NCBI RefSeq assembly: GCF_037969725.1
Contig: NZ_CP150203.1
Span: 5,872,501 to 5,936,500, forward strand
Direction of reading: 5' to 3'
DNA from: Paenibacillus sp. FSL W8-0426
Lineage (GTDB): Bacteria > Bacillota > Bacilli > Paenibacillales > Paenibacillaceae
Length of the DNA stretch: 64,000 nucleotides
Under the pieces are notes generated by a model. That model made no database searches and was not told where the DNA came from. It saw nothing but the letters and a program-made list of their open reading frames with translations. Position numbers and translations under genes: made by a program. How positions within the stretch are numbered: position 1 is the first letter of the stretch; each line of letters opens with the position of its first letter. Below are positions 24,780 to 34,357 of this stretch, one piece after another.

Positions 24780-25151
24780 ATGAACAAAGTTACGATTAAC
24801 GGAAAGGCTCCTCGCCATCAGGAGCCAGGCAACGCGCCACGGCTGTATGACACGGCAGATCACCCCTTTGAGCTGAGACATGAAGTCAAGAAGCTGAACA
24901 CACGGCTGGACCAAATTGCGGACAGTCTCGAAAAGTCCCAGATCAAAGATATCATTGAAAACTACTCCAATCCGAAAAAACGCATCATCACCAATTTTAC
25001 CGCCGGTTTATCCCGGGGGCTCGGGCTTACGCTCGGCACGTTTGTGTTTCTGGGTCTGCTTGGCTTGATCCTGAGCCAGTTTGTGAACATGCCGATTATC
25101 GGGCAATACATTGCCGATCTGCTCAGTTACATCGACGATTACAAAAAGTAA
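24780..25151 (+). CDS. DUF5665 domain protein
   Basis: Predicted 123 residues. The soluble half contains ELRHEVKKLNTRLDQIADSL (coiled coil). The C-terminal half has LTLGTFVFLGLLGLILSQF, one TM helix with glycine zipper, and ends YIDDYKK. This pattern is DUF5665, of unknown function. A GAGGAGG ribosome site precedes the ATG. It is convergent with corA, 26 bp apart, without an obvious terminator. Confidence 0.75.
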   Translation: MNKVTINGKAPRHQEPGNAPRLYDTADHPFELRHEVKKLNTRLDQIADSLEKSQIKDIIENYSNPKKRIITNFTAGLSRGLGLTLGTFVFLGLLGLILSQFVNMPIIGQYIADLLSYIDDYKK

Positions 25152-25177
25152 TTGCAAACCTCCTGCTCCTCCCGACC

Positions 25178-26188
25178 TTAACGGCGTTTATCGGTATCCT
25201 CCGCCGTGGGCCGGGAGGATTCCCCTTTCAGCAAATCTCCCGTCCATCCTCTCATCATCATCCATCCGTACATCCCTGCCATGCTGGCCAAAATGAGCGC
25301 AATGATCAGAACGACTCCCCAAGTTTTATCGATGAAAGGCAAATTTTCAAAGTTCATGCCCCACACAGCTCCCGCTACGGTTGCCGGCGTGCAAACCGAA
25401 GTCACGATCGTCAGCGTTTTCATAATTTCATTTCCACGTATGCCTGAAGCCGCATTGTCGATGGAAATCAAGGTGTCTATCTCCTTTTCGTAATGCTTGA
25501 ACAGGCCATCCATTCGTTCGACCCGGTATGCCAATTGGCGAAAGAATCGACTCTCTTCCAGTTCCTCCAGAAAGGCCTCCCTGGATGCAGCGATCAACTC
25601 CGCAAAAGGGATAAAATGGTTGCTCCAATATAGCAGCTCAAAACGGGCAGCAAGGATCTGGTCCATTAAAGTTCGGTTGTTGCGCGATTCCATTTTGCGT
25701 TCCAACCCGCGCAGGTTCATTTCGAATTGATCCATCCCGACATGGTAATAATGCAGGATCGCCCTGAACAAAATGAACATGCCTTCCCGTGCATCCTTGG
25801 CTTGCTGCAGCATCGCTGCACGTTCGCCGGTGCACATGATTCCCCTGGTGTTATCGTCCAAATTGAGCGTAAACAGCCTGCCCCGATCCATATAAAAATA
25901 CATTTGGTACTCCTGACGCTCGCTGGCTCTCTCATTCTTGACCGCATACAACAACGATCCGAAAATGACCGGTACTGTTCCATTCATGAAACGGACGGAC
26001 AAATAGTTGGATTTTACTTCGGGAATTTTGCGCAGCCAGTGCTGCATCTCGGGATATATTTCAATGAGATCGTCCAATGCATCCCGCAAGCCGTCCTCGT
26101 CTGTAGCAACCCAATCCCACCACTCCCAGTTGTTCGAAAAAAATTGCCTGTCCCGCCTGAATTCCGGCTTTGCCTTCTCTTTGCTCAT
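25178..26188 (-). CDS. corA: CorA family magnesium/divalent cation transporter
   Basis: Predicted 336 residues. A large cytoplasmic domain (to about 265) is followed by two C-terminal TM helices with the selectivity motif GMN in AGAVWGMNFENLPF (near 280) and a short positively charged tail. CorA forms a pentameric channel for Mg2+. ATG 26188 has GGGAGTGA upstream. Residues 1-25 are unusually Lys/Arg- and Trp-rich. Confidence 0.88.
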   Translation of the reverse strand: MSKEKAKPEFRRDRQFFSNNWEWWDWVATDEDGLRDALDDLIEIYPEMQHWLRKIPEVKSNYLSVRFMNGTVPVIFGSLLYAVKNERASERQEYQMYFYMDRGRLFTLNLDDNTRGIMCTGERAAMLQQAKDAREGMFILFRAILHYYHVGMDQFEMNLRGLERKMESRNNRTLMDQILAARFELLYWSNHFIPFAELIAASREAFLEELEESRFFRQLAYRVERMDGLFKHYEKEIDTLISIDNAASGIRGNEIMKTLTIVTSVCTPATVAGAVWGMNFENLPFIDKTWGVVLIIALILASMAGMYGWMMMRGWTGDLLKGESSRPTAEDTDKRR

Positions 26189-26237
26189 ACAATCACTCCC
26201 GTATCGCATTCCTGTTCGTTCATCGGTTTGCAGCTCC

Positions 26238-26281
26238 AAAAAGGACACGCTTCCATGATGCGGAATGACGTGTCCTTTTTT
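26238..26281 (-). terminator. Terminator of the rsbVW-sigB operon
   Basis: AAAAAGGACACG pairs with CGTGTCCTTTTTT around a 19-nt loop, 37 nt after the sigB stop. The sequence is symmetric and may also act on the other strand. Confidence 0.8.
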
Positions 26282-26317
26282 ATAGCCTCCATCTCGCCAA
26301 CTGTGCAAACGCTCTGG

Positions 26318-27088
26318 TCACAGCGGTGTGTTGGACATGATTTGTTTTAATTTTTCGGTCGCCCTCTTCTGGATCCGAGAGACGCTCATCTGGGATACAC
26401 CCAGCTTCTGCGCAATGGCCCGCTGCGACTGTCCATCCTGGAATGCCAATATCAATACTTTCTGCTCCTGCTCTTTCAGTTGTCCCAGTGCCTGCTGCAG
26501 GTCCATGCGTTTCTCCACGGAATCGAAGTCATTGGCATCCGTGCTGATCAGTTCGCCCAACGTTGCCGCGCTCTCGTCTTGGGACAACGGGGAATCGAGA
26601 GATACATAGTGGTAACATTCCCGGCCTGCCAACACTTCGATGGTTTCCTCGGGAGACAAATCGAGATACTCCGCAATTTCCTCCACGCTTGGCGATCGCT
26701 CCATCTTGACGGTCAACTCATCGATCGCATGTTGGACCAAGGCACCTTTCTCCTTAATCCGCCTTGGAACCTGGATGTACCACGACTTGTCCCGCAAATA
26801 GTTTTTCATGTGCCCGATCATGCTCTTCATGGCATACGGTTCGAAAGGCACGCCCAAATTGATATCGTATTGCTGCAGCAACCGAATTAAAGCCATTTGT
26901 CCCGTCTGATACAGATCCTCATACAGATCAGGGCGGTTTCGCGCGATTTTTCCGGCCGCCATTTTGACCATCGGTTCGTATTTGCGGACAAGGACGGTTG
27001 CGATCTCGTTATCCTTGGTCTGCTGATATTCCCAGATCAAACCGACGGATTCAGACATGGACTCTGGAGGAGTCACTTTTTCGCTCAT
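26318..27088 (-). CDS. sigB: General stress sigma factor SigB
   Basis: Predicted 256 residues, near the usual 260. Region 2 includes YEDLYQTGQMALIRLLQQYD and YAMKSMIGHMKNYLRD, region 3 starts VPRRIKEKG, and the region 4 HTH is QRAIAQKLGVSQMSVSRIQK. The SigB/SigF/SigG group cannot be split on motifs alone. The directly upstream rsbV and rsbW and the surrounding stress-kinase genes support SigB. The ATG overlaps the rsbW stop by 4 nt. It is the last gene of the operon. Confidence 0.88.
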   Translation of the reverse strand: MSEKVTPPESMSESVGLIWEYQQTKDNEIATVLVRKYEPMVKMAAGKIARNRPDLYEDLYQTGQMALIRLLQQYDINLGVPFEPYAMKSMIGHMKNYLRDKSWYIQVPRRIKEKGALVQHAIDELTVKMERSPSVEEIAEYLDLSPEETIEVLAGRECYHYVSLDSPLSQDESAATLGELISTDANDFDSVEKRMDLQQALGQLKEQEQKVLILAFQDGQSQRAIAQKLGVSQMSVSRIQKRATEKLKQIMSNTPL

Positions 27089-27537
27089 ACTTTCTCCTCA
27101 CTTCTTGCAAGGCGTTTGACAAGGATGACCTTGGTGCCTTTCCCCGCTTCGCTTTCCACGCTTACGTCATCCATTAGGGCCTGCATCAAATAAAAGCCGA
27201 GGCCCCCTACCTGAGCATCCTCCAGATGCGTGTTGTGAAGGCCTGCGCGCGAAACAGCCGGGTTTACGTGAGTAAAGCTTTCTCCTTCGTCTTTGACCGT
27301 GATGGCCAGCTTTTCCTGATCCACTTCAAACACAACTTCGACCATGCCGCCCTCATGCGCGTAGGCATACAATACGGAATTGTTGCACGCCTCGGATACG
27401 GCTACCTTCATATCTTCAATATCCTCGTAAGAGAAACCCATTTTGGACGCCACGCCATAAAGATTCAACCTTACGATATCAACATACTCAGCCGTCGCAG
27501 GCAAATTTAAAGTAATTCTCTGAACTTCTGCATTCAT
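27085..27537 (-). CDS. rsbW: Anti-sigma factor and serine kinase RsbW
   Basis: Predicted 150 residues. GHKL ATPase motifs are present: N box VAVSEACNNSVLYAY, DEGESF, and the G2-like GGLGFYLMQALMDDV. RsbW holds SigB inactive and phosphorylates RsbV. It starts 19 bp after rsbV and overlaps sigB by 4 nt, the usual arrangement. Confidence 0.93.
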   Translation of the reverse strand: MNAEVQRITLNLPATAEYVDIVRLNLYGVASKMGFSYEDIEDMKVAVSEACNNSVLYAYAHEGGMVEVVFEVDQEKLAITVKDEGESFTHVNPAVSRAGLHNTHLEDAQVGGLGFYLMQALMDDVSVESEAGKGTKVILVKRLARSEEKV

Positions 27538-27555
27538 TCCTTTTTCGATCCTTTC

Positions 27556-27891
27556 CTATTGGAGATTCTTCTGGGAAACAAAGAACTTGGCAATGCCCGT
27601 CATATCGAACAGCTTCTGAATCTGCGTCGGAACGTCCCGTACCTCGAAACAACCTTTGCCGTGCCGTGCCTTCAATACCGATAACAGGATACCGATCCCC
27701 GTACTGTCGATGTAGTTCAAATCTTTCATGTTGATGATCAAGTCCTGATCCTGGTTCACGACCAGCGGTTCCATCACCAGGCGAAATTCAGGAGCAACCG
27801 ACAAATCCAGTTCACCCGTCAAATAAACGGTGCATACGCCATCCTGTATCTCGGTTCTTGCATTAAATTTCTCGTTTTTATTTGTATTCAT
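27556..27891 (-). CDS. rsbV: Anti-anti-sigma factor RsbV (STAS domain)
   Basis: Predicted 111 residues with a single STAS domain. The phosphorylatable Ser lies in NYIDSTGIGILLSVL (about 55-69). When dephosphorylated by the PP2C phosphatase it binds RsbW and frees SigB. ATG 27891 lies about 38 nt after a candidate SigB promoter, so the rsbVW-sigB segment is probably autoregulated separately from the upstream kinase genes. Confidence 0.93.
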   Translation of the reverse strand: MNTNKNEKFNARTEIQDGVCTVYLTGELDLSVAPEFRLVMEPLVVNQDQDLIINMKDLNYIDSTGIGILLSVLKARHGKGCFEVRDVPTQIQKLFDMTGIAKFFVSQKNLQ

Positions 27892-27928
27892 TAGACATCT
27901 CTCTCCTGATTAATGGTTTCCTTACCTA

Positions 27929-27954
27929 ATAACCGAATTGCGGCCGGATGAAAC
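27929..27954 (-). promoter_or_regulatory. Candidate SigB promoter of rsbV-rsbW-sigB
   Basis: On the minus strand GTTTCA and GGTTAT are separated by 14 bp, matching the SigB consensus GTTTAA/GGGTAT at 5 of 6 positions in each box. Confidence 0.6.
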
Positions 27955-27976
27955 AACCTGTCCAATGGAAAACAAT

Positions 27977-29659
27977 TCAATTCGCTTGGTTCATCGCCGA
28001 TGCGGCTGTTTCGATCTTCAAACGTTGTTCCTGAAATCGGGACAGCTTCGTTCTCACGCTCCCCAGTTTGACAGGCTTGCTGATATAATCGTCCATGCCG
28101 GCATTGAAACAGCGCTGCTGAACTCCTTCCATCACGTTGGCCGTCATGGCAATGATGATCGGCTGTTTATCCCGTGGCACCGTTTCCCGGATCCTTCGGG
28201 TGCATTCCAGCCCGTCCATAACAGGCATCTGCAGATCCATGAATACGTAGTCGTATCGGGGAGAAGCCTGAATCATGTCCAGCGCCTTTTGCCCATTCTC
28301 GGCCACTTCGGATCGCAGGCCTATTTTACTGAGCATAACGGACATCAACTTCAAATTGATCGGATGGTCGTCGACGATGAGCACAGCGGGATGCATCTCA
28401 TCCTTTCGTACATCTTCCATCCTGTCTTCGCCGCCTGCCACGAACGATTCGTCTTCTTCATAACGACGCGCGCTAATCGTGAATACGAACGTAGCTCCCC
28501 GTTTCTCGGCCGTGTCCAGATAGCGGATGCTGCCGCCCATCATTTCTACCAGCGTTTTGCAAATGGCAAGGCCAAGTCCCGTCCCCCCATATTTGCGCGT
28601 CATAGACGTATCCAGCTGCGAAAAAGGTTGGAAGAGCAGCTCGGCCTTATTCGGTGCTATGCCGATTCCGGTATCCTTCACCGCAAACTCCAGCGTAATC
28701 CCTTGGTCTGACTCTTCATTGACTGACACGATGAGGTAAATGCCGCCTTGATCGGTGAATTTGACCGCATTGGCGATGAGATTCATCAACACCTGGCGAA
28801 GCCGGGCCATATCGCCTTGAATCAGTTTGGGTACGGCGTCGTCTATGAAGTAATCCAGCTCCAGATTTTTTTTGCCGGCTTCCGCAGTGAAAAATTCAAA
28901 CACTTCGCGCACGCAGGAAAGCAGCTCGAACGGGTGCTCCTCCAGCTCCATTTTGCCGGAATCCATTTTCGTAAAATCAAGAATGTCATTGATGACGGTG
29001 ACGAGGGTGTCGGCGCTGCGCCGTATAATCCCCGCATATTCCTTCTGATCTTCCTTCAACTCGGTTTCCATCAACAGATCCACCATGCCAATGACTCCGT
29101 TCATGGGGGTGCGAATTTCATGGCTCATCATCGCGAGGAATTCCGTTTTGGCTTTCGCGGCGATTTCAGCCTCCTCTTTGGCGCGAACCAGCTCTTGGTT
29201 CATTTGTTCGAGTTCCATCGTTTTCTGGTGCAGCAGCATCGTCTGTGTTTTCAACCTTTTGTTCGAAATGAACATTTCTACGAATCCGTCAATTTTGGAC
29301 TTCAAAATTTGCGGGATGAACGGCTTCACCATGTAATCGATCGCTCCGGCAGAGTACCCTGCAAACAGATGCTCGGCTTCCCTGCTGTTGGCGGAAATGA
29401 AAATAATCGGCACATCCTTGGATTTATCCCTGGCTTTAATCAGCCGGGCCGTCTCGATCCCGTCCATCCCAGGCATCTGCACATCGAGCACGATGACCGC
29501 GAATTCGTCCTTTAGCAAGCAGCGAAGGGCTTCTTCTCCGGAAGTTGCCTTAACCAGGCTATACCGCTCCGACTCCAGAACCGCCTCCAGCGCGAGCAAA
29601 TTCTCGGGGCGGTCATCTACCAATAAGATATGGATTGGTTCTTTGAGCCCCATCGTCAA
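27977..29659 (-). CDS. Receiver-kinase-receiver hybrid protein in the SigB locus
   Basis: Predicted 560 residues, soluble. REC1 about 9-125 (phospho-Asp in [14 protein letters not shown]59), a coiled coil about 135-170, HisKA with H180 in [15 protein letters not shown], HATPase about 275-398 ([28 protein letters not shown]), and REC2 about 424-545 (D475 in [12 protein letters not shown]). No sensor domain is seen, so REC1 may be its input. It begins 11 bp after the CheR-type gene. The TTG at 29659 has GGGGG 7 nt upstream; ATG 29653 is the alternative. The closest analogies are hybrid kinases; it has no counterpart in the core B. cereus RsbK/RsbM/RsbY set as I know it. Confidence 0.85.
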   Translation of the reverse strand: MTMGLKEPIHILLVDDRPENLLALEAVLESERYSLVKATSGEEALRCLLKDEFAVIVLDVQMPGMDGIETARLIKARDKSKDVPIIFISANSREAEHLFAGYSAGAIDYMVKPFIPQILKSKIDGFVEMFISNKRLKTQTMLLHQKTMELEQMNQELVRAKEEAEIAAKAKTEFLAMMSHEIRTPMNGVIGMVDLLMETELKEDQKEYAGIIRRSADTLVTVINDILDFTKMDSGKMELEEHPFELLSCVREVFEFFTAEAGKKNLELDYFIDDAVPKLIQGDMARLRQVLMNLIANAVKFTDQGGIYLIVSVNEESDQGITLEFAVKDTGIGIAPNKAELLFQPFSQLDTSMTRKYGGTGLGLAICKTLVEMMGGSIRYLDTAEKRGATFVFTISARRYEEDESFVAGGEDRMEDVRKDEMHPAVLIVDDHPINLKLMSVMLSKIGLRSEVAENGQKALDMIQASPRYDYVFMDLQMPVMDGLECTRRIRETVPRDKQPIIIAMTANVMEGVQQRCFNAGMDDYISKPVKLGSVRTKLSRFQEQRLKIETAASAMNQAN

Positions 29660-29670
29660 AACCTAACCCC

Positions 29671-30543
29671 CTATTTTATCTTCCGATATATTTTTTCTGT
29701 TCGGTCCAACGGCTCGTAGGCCTCGCTGAATTCCGTGAAATGCACGGACTCCTTGGAACCCAAAACAAGAATGCCGAAATGGCTCAGGCTTTCGTGAAAC
29801 AACCCGTGCACGCGATTCCGCAATTCATCGTTGAAGTAGATCATGACGTTCCGGCAAAAAATGACGTTAAACTCGTTAAACGAGCGGTCCGTCGCCAAGT
29901 TGTGTTCGGCGAATATGATGTTTTTCCGCAAGAACGGGTGGAACATGACCGAATTGTATTTGGCCGTATAATACTCGGAGAAAACCCCTGTCCCGCCGGC
30001 CTCCAAATAATTCGTCGTATACAGCTTCATTTTTTCAATCCCGTATACTCCTTCCTTAGCCTGCTGCAAGGAGCGGTCGTTCATGTCCGTAGCATAAATT
30101 CTGGCCTTGTCGTACAGCCCTTCCTCATGCAGCATGATGGCCATGGAATATACTTCTTCTCCCGTCGAACACCCCGCATGCCATATCCGGATATATGGAT
30201 ACGTGCGCAGCACGGGAATGATCTGTTCGCGGAACAGCCGGAACAATGACGGGTCTCGAAACATTTCGGTTACAGGAATGGACAGGGTATGGACGAACCG
30301 ATCGAACGAGGAACGGTCATGGAGAATGCGTTCCTGCAACCCCGATATCGTTCCGACGCCCTCGGCATGGGCATAATGCCATATTCTTCGTTTGAGGGAT
30401 GGCAGCGCGTAATTTCTGAAATCGTATCCGTACAATCGGTGCATCCCTTCCAGCAGCAGCTGGATTTCGATCAGTTCCCGCTCTTCTTCCTGAGGCATAT
30501 TTGAAGGGCCCGTTTCCTTCTCCCTTGATTCCCACGATGTCAT
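29671..30543 (-). CDS. CheR-type protein methyltransferase, RsbM-like
   Basis: Predicted 290 residues. The CheR N-terminal helical domain is at about 20-90. The catalytic domain has IRIWHAGCSTGEEVYSMAI (SAM binding, about 118-136), IYATDMNDRSLQQA, and FNVIFCRNVMIYF (about 224-236). It stands with sigma-B regulators rather than chemotaxis genes. In the B. cereus group a CheR-like enzyme, RsbM, methylates the hybrid kinase RsbK and damps SigB activity; the same role is inferred here. ATG has GGAG 7 nt upstream. Confidence 0.82.
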   Translation of the reverse strand: MTSWESREKETGPSNMPQEEERELIEIQLLLEGMHRLYGYDFRNYALPSLKRRIWHYAHAEGVGTISGLQERILHDRSSFDRFVHTLSIPVTEMFRDPSLFRLFREQIIPVLRTYPYIRIWHAGCSTGEEVYSMAIMLHEEGLYDKARIYATDMNDRSLQQAKEGVYGIEKMKLYTTNYLEAGGTGVFSEYYTAKYNSVMFHPFLRKNIIFAEHNLATDRSFNEFNVIFCRNVMIYFNDELRNRVHGLFHESLSHFGILVLGSKESVHFTEFSEAYEPLDRTEKIYRKIK

Positions 30544-30616
30544 AATTTTTCTCCACTTCTATGTTTATGGTTGCACGTCATGGTACTGTTGTTTCTTCAT
30601 TACCCCGTCCTGAGGC

Positions 30617-33600
30617 CTACGAATACAACCATACCCGCATTAATGACAATAATTGATCGGTCTGGATCGGTTTTTTCACATAATCGGAAGCCCCTGCCTC
30701 GATGCATTTGCCGCGGTCGTCCTTCATGGCTTTGGCCGTAAGGGCAATGATCGGCAGCTTCTCGAATCTCGGCATCTGGCGGATTCGCGTCATCGCTTCA
30801 TAGCCGTCCATTTCCGGCATCATCATGTCCATCAGGACCAGGTCGATGTCTGGATTGGCTTCCAGAATGTCCAAGGCCTCCCGTCCGTTTTCGGCGAAAA
30901 TGACCTCCATCCGATAGCCTTCGAGAACGCTGGAAAGCGCGAACACATTGCGGATATCGTCATCGACCAGCAATATTTTTTTGCCTTCGAACAATGTCTC
31001 CTTGTTATGCAGCTTCTGCAGAATCTTGCGTTTGTCTTCCGGCAGATTGGCCTCGACCCGATGCAAGAACAGCGTTGTCTCATCCAACAGCCGTTCCGGC
31101 GATTTCACGTCCTTGATAATAATCGATTCGGCGTATTTGCGAAGTCTCGTCTCTTCTTTGGTATCCAGATCTTTTCCCGTATAAATAATGATCGGCAGGT
31201 CATTCAGACCTTCATCGTCCCGAATTCGATCCAGCAGCTCAAAGCCGGTCATGTCGGTCAGCATCAAATCAAGCACCATGCAGTCGTACCGTTGACCATG
31301 GAGTTCATTCAACGCATCCTGCCCGGTGGAAACGGCCGTGATCGCTACATCGTCATGACCGATCAGCTCGATGATTGACTTCCGCTGCACCTCGTCGTCC
31401 TCAACGATCAGCAATCGTTTCAATTGTTGTTCCGTATAGGATTCAATATGGGAAAAAGCTTTATCCAGCGCTTCCTTGCTCGAAGGTTTTCGCAGGTAAG
31501 CAATGGCTCCCATCATTAAACCTTGTTTGACATCATCGATGACGGAAATGACATGTACCGGAATATGTCTTGTTGCGGAATTGCTTTTCAGCTCTCCCAG
31601 AATGGACCAGCCGTCCATAATCGGCAATTGAATGTCCAGAATGATGGCGTCCGGCAAATAGTGACGGGCCATTTCGAGCCCTTTGTCCCCCTGCAGCGCG
31701 ACGATCGCCTTGAATCCGCGTCCTCTCGCCATCTCCATCAAAATATGAGCAAATTTCACATCATCCTCGATGATCAGCAATACCTTGTCGCCTGCCGTGA
31801 TATGCTGTTGATCATCGTCGATGGCCGCCTCGGCTGGCGGGTGTGGAACGTTCCTGCTGATGACAGGGCTTCCTTGTGTCCCCATCAGGCGGTTGTCCAC
31901 GTTGTTCATCGCGGAGGTCCGGTTCTCGAAAAGCCTTGTTTCGCTTTCCCCCGCCTCCTGTAACGCACTCTCGGCGGAAGGCGCTGCCTCAGCCAATGCC
32001 CGATGATCAATCGACTCTGCGTTGTTGTCGGGAAGATACAGCGTAAAGGCGCTGCCCACGCCTTCCGCAGATTCCACCTTGATGGCTCCGCCCAGCAAAC
32101 GCGCCAGTTCCCGGCTGATGGATAACCCCAGTCCCGTGCCGCCGTATTTGCGGCTTGTAGTGCCGTCCACTTGCTGGAAAGCCTCGAAGATCAGATCGGT
32201 CTTGTCCGGCGCGATGCCGATCCCTGTATCCTGCACGGTGAAGCTGACGTAATCTTGGTTCGCGTTCAAATATTCCGGAATTTCTCCGGCTTTCAGTTTT
32301 TTGGCGATCAGACTGACTTGGCCGCGATTGGTGAACTTGAAGGCATTCGACAGCAGATTCCGCAAAATTTGTTTCACGCGATGGCCGTCCGTATAAATCC
32401 AATCCGGCAGATTGGCGTCGAATTCGACGTTCAATCCGAGTTCCTTTTTGCTCGCGACCGGCCCGAAATTTTGTTTGGTGAACAGGGCCAAATCCTCCAT
32501 GTGGACGGTCTCGTAGTTGATATCCATTTTGCCGGCATCCACTTTGGACAGATCCAGTATTTCATCGATCATCTTGAGCAAGTCCGCACCGGACATGTAT
32601 ATCGTATGTGCATATTCCCGCTGCTTTTCGGTCAGATTGCCGTCCTTGTTCTCGGACAACAACTGCGACAAGATGAGCAAACTGTTTAACGGGGTGCGAA
32701 GCTCGTGCGACATGTTTGCCAAAAACTCGGATTTGTACTTGCTTGTCATCGACAATTGCATCGCTTGCTGCTCCAGCTGCACCTTGGTCTGTTCGATCTC
32801 GTCGTTCTTCTCTTCGACTTCCCGAACCTGCTCTTCCAGCGCGCGCGTCTTGGCAATCAGTTCGGTATTAAAGTGTTCCAGCTCTTCCTGCTGCCGCTGC
32901 AGCAGCTCCTCCGAACGTTTCAGCGCGGCCGCCTGTTCCTCCAGGTTTTCGTTCGATCGGCGCAATTCCTCTTGCTGGGTCTGCAATTCCTCGGATTGCA
33001 CCTGCAGTTCCTCGGTCAACGCCTGGGACTCGCGCAGCAGTTCTTCGACCCGCAGCCGTCTGCGAACGTTATTCAGGATAACTCCCAGATTGGAAACGAG
33101 CTGCGTGAACAGATTTTTTTGAAGGTCGCTAAAACCGTTAAAGGAAGCCAGTTCCACCACCCCGATCAATTCATCCTCAAACACGATGGGATGGATCATG
33201 ATGCTTGTTGCCTGGGAATGGCCGGTCGCCGACGTGATGCGCACGTAATCCCCCGGGGCTTCTTCAAGCTGGATCGGCCGTTCGTCCAAAGCTACCTGAC
33301 CAATGAGCCCTTCGCCGATCCGGTACGCTTTTTTGCCTGCTTCGCTCGTTTCTTCAAGCGCATAGACTCCGTAACGCCGGATTTCGTCGGGATGTTTCTC
33401 CTCGTCTATCAAATAAACGGCACCTGCCTGGGCACCGAGAACCGGGGCGAATTCGCTGATAAACATCTGCGAGATCTGGCGGATGGATCCGATGCCGCGC
33501 AGCAGCTCGGGAACCCTCGCGATGTTTGAGTTCGTCCAGTTCAAATCCTTCTGGGCCTGTAAATAGGCTTTCTCCACTTCCAGCTTCTCTTCCAGATCGC

Positions 33601-34357
33601 CCGATACGGCCTTGAGCACTTCGGCGACCTGGCCGATCTCGTCGCTGGATTTCACCCGAATGCGCCGGACCGTCCGGTAATGCCCCTTGCCCAAACTGGC
33701 GATCATCATATTAACGGTATTGAGGCCTTTGGTTATGCTGGGCAGCACCCAAAGGATAACTCCCAGAGCCAGCAGCAAACCGGCAATCGTAATCCCCGAC
33801 GTGATCTGGACCGCGCGGGTATACTGTTCATTGGCCTGCGTAATTTGCGTATCAATCTCCTGATCCTGGTACCGGGAGAGGGCATTCATGCTGTCCATTG
33901 CTTCTTGCTGGACCTGCAGCCCGGTCGTATTGCGATATTGGTTCGCTTCCTCCACGCGTCCTTGGGACAACAGGTTGATCTGCCTTTCGGCGTACTTCTC
34001 GAACGCGTTCCAAGCCTCCTCCACCCGGTCGACCAGTTGGTGCTCATACGCACTGCCTGCCCGTTCACGCACTTGCGCAAGAAACCGTTCGGCGTCCTCC
34101 ACCATTCCACCCAGCTGATTGTTGGCCGTACTAACCGAATTGCTAGGGTTGAGCAGCAAATTCGCCAGCACTTTGGCCACTTCGTTCACTTCGCCTCTTA
34201 TCCCGGTCGAATACCTTACTTTCAGATAACGCTCTTGGTACATCTGGTCCAACTGCTGGTTGCTGTTGTGCAGCCGTTCATAACTGACAAACGTCAACAC
34301 GATCAATATGGCCATCAGAGCGGTGAATCCGATCAGCAATTTGTTCCTGATTTTCAT
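30617..34357 (-). CDS. Membrane hybrid sensor kinase with GAF and three receivers, RsbK-like
   Basis: Predicted 1246 residues. TM1 about 7-25, a CHASE3-like extracytoplasmic helical domain about 27-180, TM2 about 187-206, HAMP about 208-260, GAF about 285-432, a long coiled coil about 435-540, HisKA with H551 in NMSHELRTPLNS, HATPase about 655-777, then three receivers with phospho-Asp at D908, D1030 and D1177. CHASE3-GAF-kinase-receiver architecture, adjacent CheR gene and overlapping PP2C gene match RsbK of the B. cereus group. The start codon overlaps the PP2C stop as ATGA. The third receiver ends at the C-terminus with no output domain. Confidence 0.88.
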   Translation of the reverse strand: MKIRNKLLIGFTALMAILIVLTFVSYERLHNSNQQLDQMYQERYLKVRYSTGIRGEVNEVAKVLANLLLNPSNSVSTANNQLGGMVEDAERFLAQVRERAGSAYEHQLVDRVEEAWNAFEKYAERQINLLSQGRVEEANQYRNTTGLQVQQEAMDSMNALSRYQDQEIDTQITQANEQYTRAVQITSGITIAGLLLALGVILWVLPSITKGLNTVNMMIASLGKGHYRTVRRIRVKSSDEIGQVAEVLKAVSGDLEEKLEVEKAYLQAQKDLNWTNSNIARVPELLRGIGSIRQISQMFISEFAPVLGAQAGAVYLIDEEKHPDEIRRYGVYALEETSEAGKKAYRIGEGLIGQVALDERPIQLEEAPGDYVRITSATGHSQATSIMIHPIVFEDELIGVVELASFNGFSDLQKNLFTQLVSNLGVILNNVRRRLRVEELLRESQALTEELQVQSEELQTQQEELRRSNENLEEQAAALKRSEELLQRQQEELEHFNTELIAKTRALEEQVREVEEKNDEIEQTKVQLEQQAMQLSMTSKYKSEFLANMSHELRTPLNSLLILSQLLSENKDGNLTEKQREYAHTIYMSGADLLKMIDEILDLSKVDAGKMDINYETVHMEDLALFTKQNFGPVASKKELGLNVEFDANLPDWIYTDGHRVKQILRNLLSNAFKFTNRGQVSLIAKKLKAGEIPEYLNANQDYVSFTVQDTGIGIAPDKTDLIFEAFQQVDGTTSRKYGGTGLGLSISRELARLLGGAIKVESAEGVGSAFTLYLPDNNAESIDHRALAEAAPSAESALQEAGESETRLFENRTSAMNNVDNRLMGTQGSPVISRNVPHPPAEAAIDDDQQHITAGDKVLLIIEDDVKFAHILMEMARGRGFKAIVALQGDKGLEMARHYLPDAIILDIQLPIMDGWSILGELKSNSATRHIPVHVISVIDDVKQGLMMGAIAYLRKPSSKEALDKAFSHIESYTEQQLKRLLIVEDDEVQRKSIIELIGHDDVAITAVSTGQDALNELHGQRYDCMVLDLMLTDMTGFELLDRIRDDEGLNDLPIIIYTGKDLDTKEETRLRKYAESIIIKDVKSPERLLDETTLFLHRVEANLPEDKRKILQKLHNKETLFEGKKILLVDDDIRNVFALSSVLEGYRMEVIFAENGREALDILEANPDIDLVLMDMMMPEMDGYEAMTRIRQMPRFEKLPIIALTAKAMKDDRGKCIEAGASDYVKKPIQTDQLLSLMRVWLYS

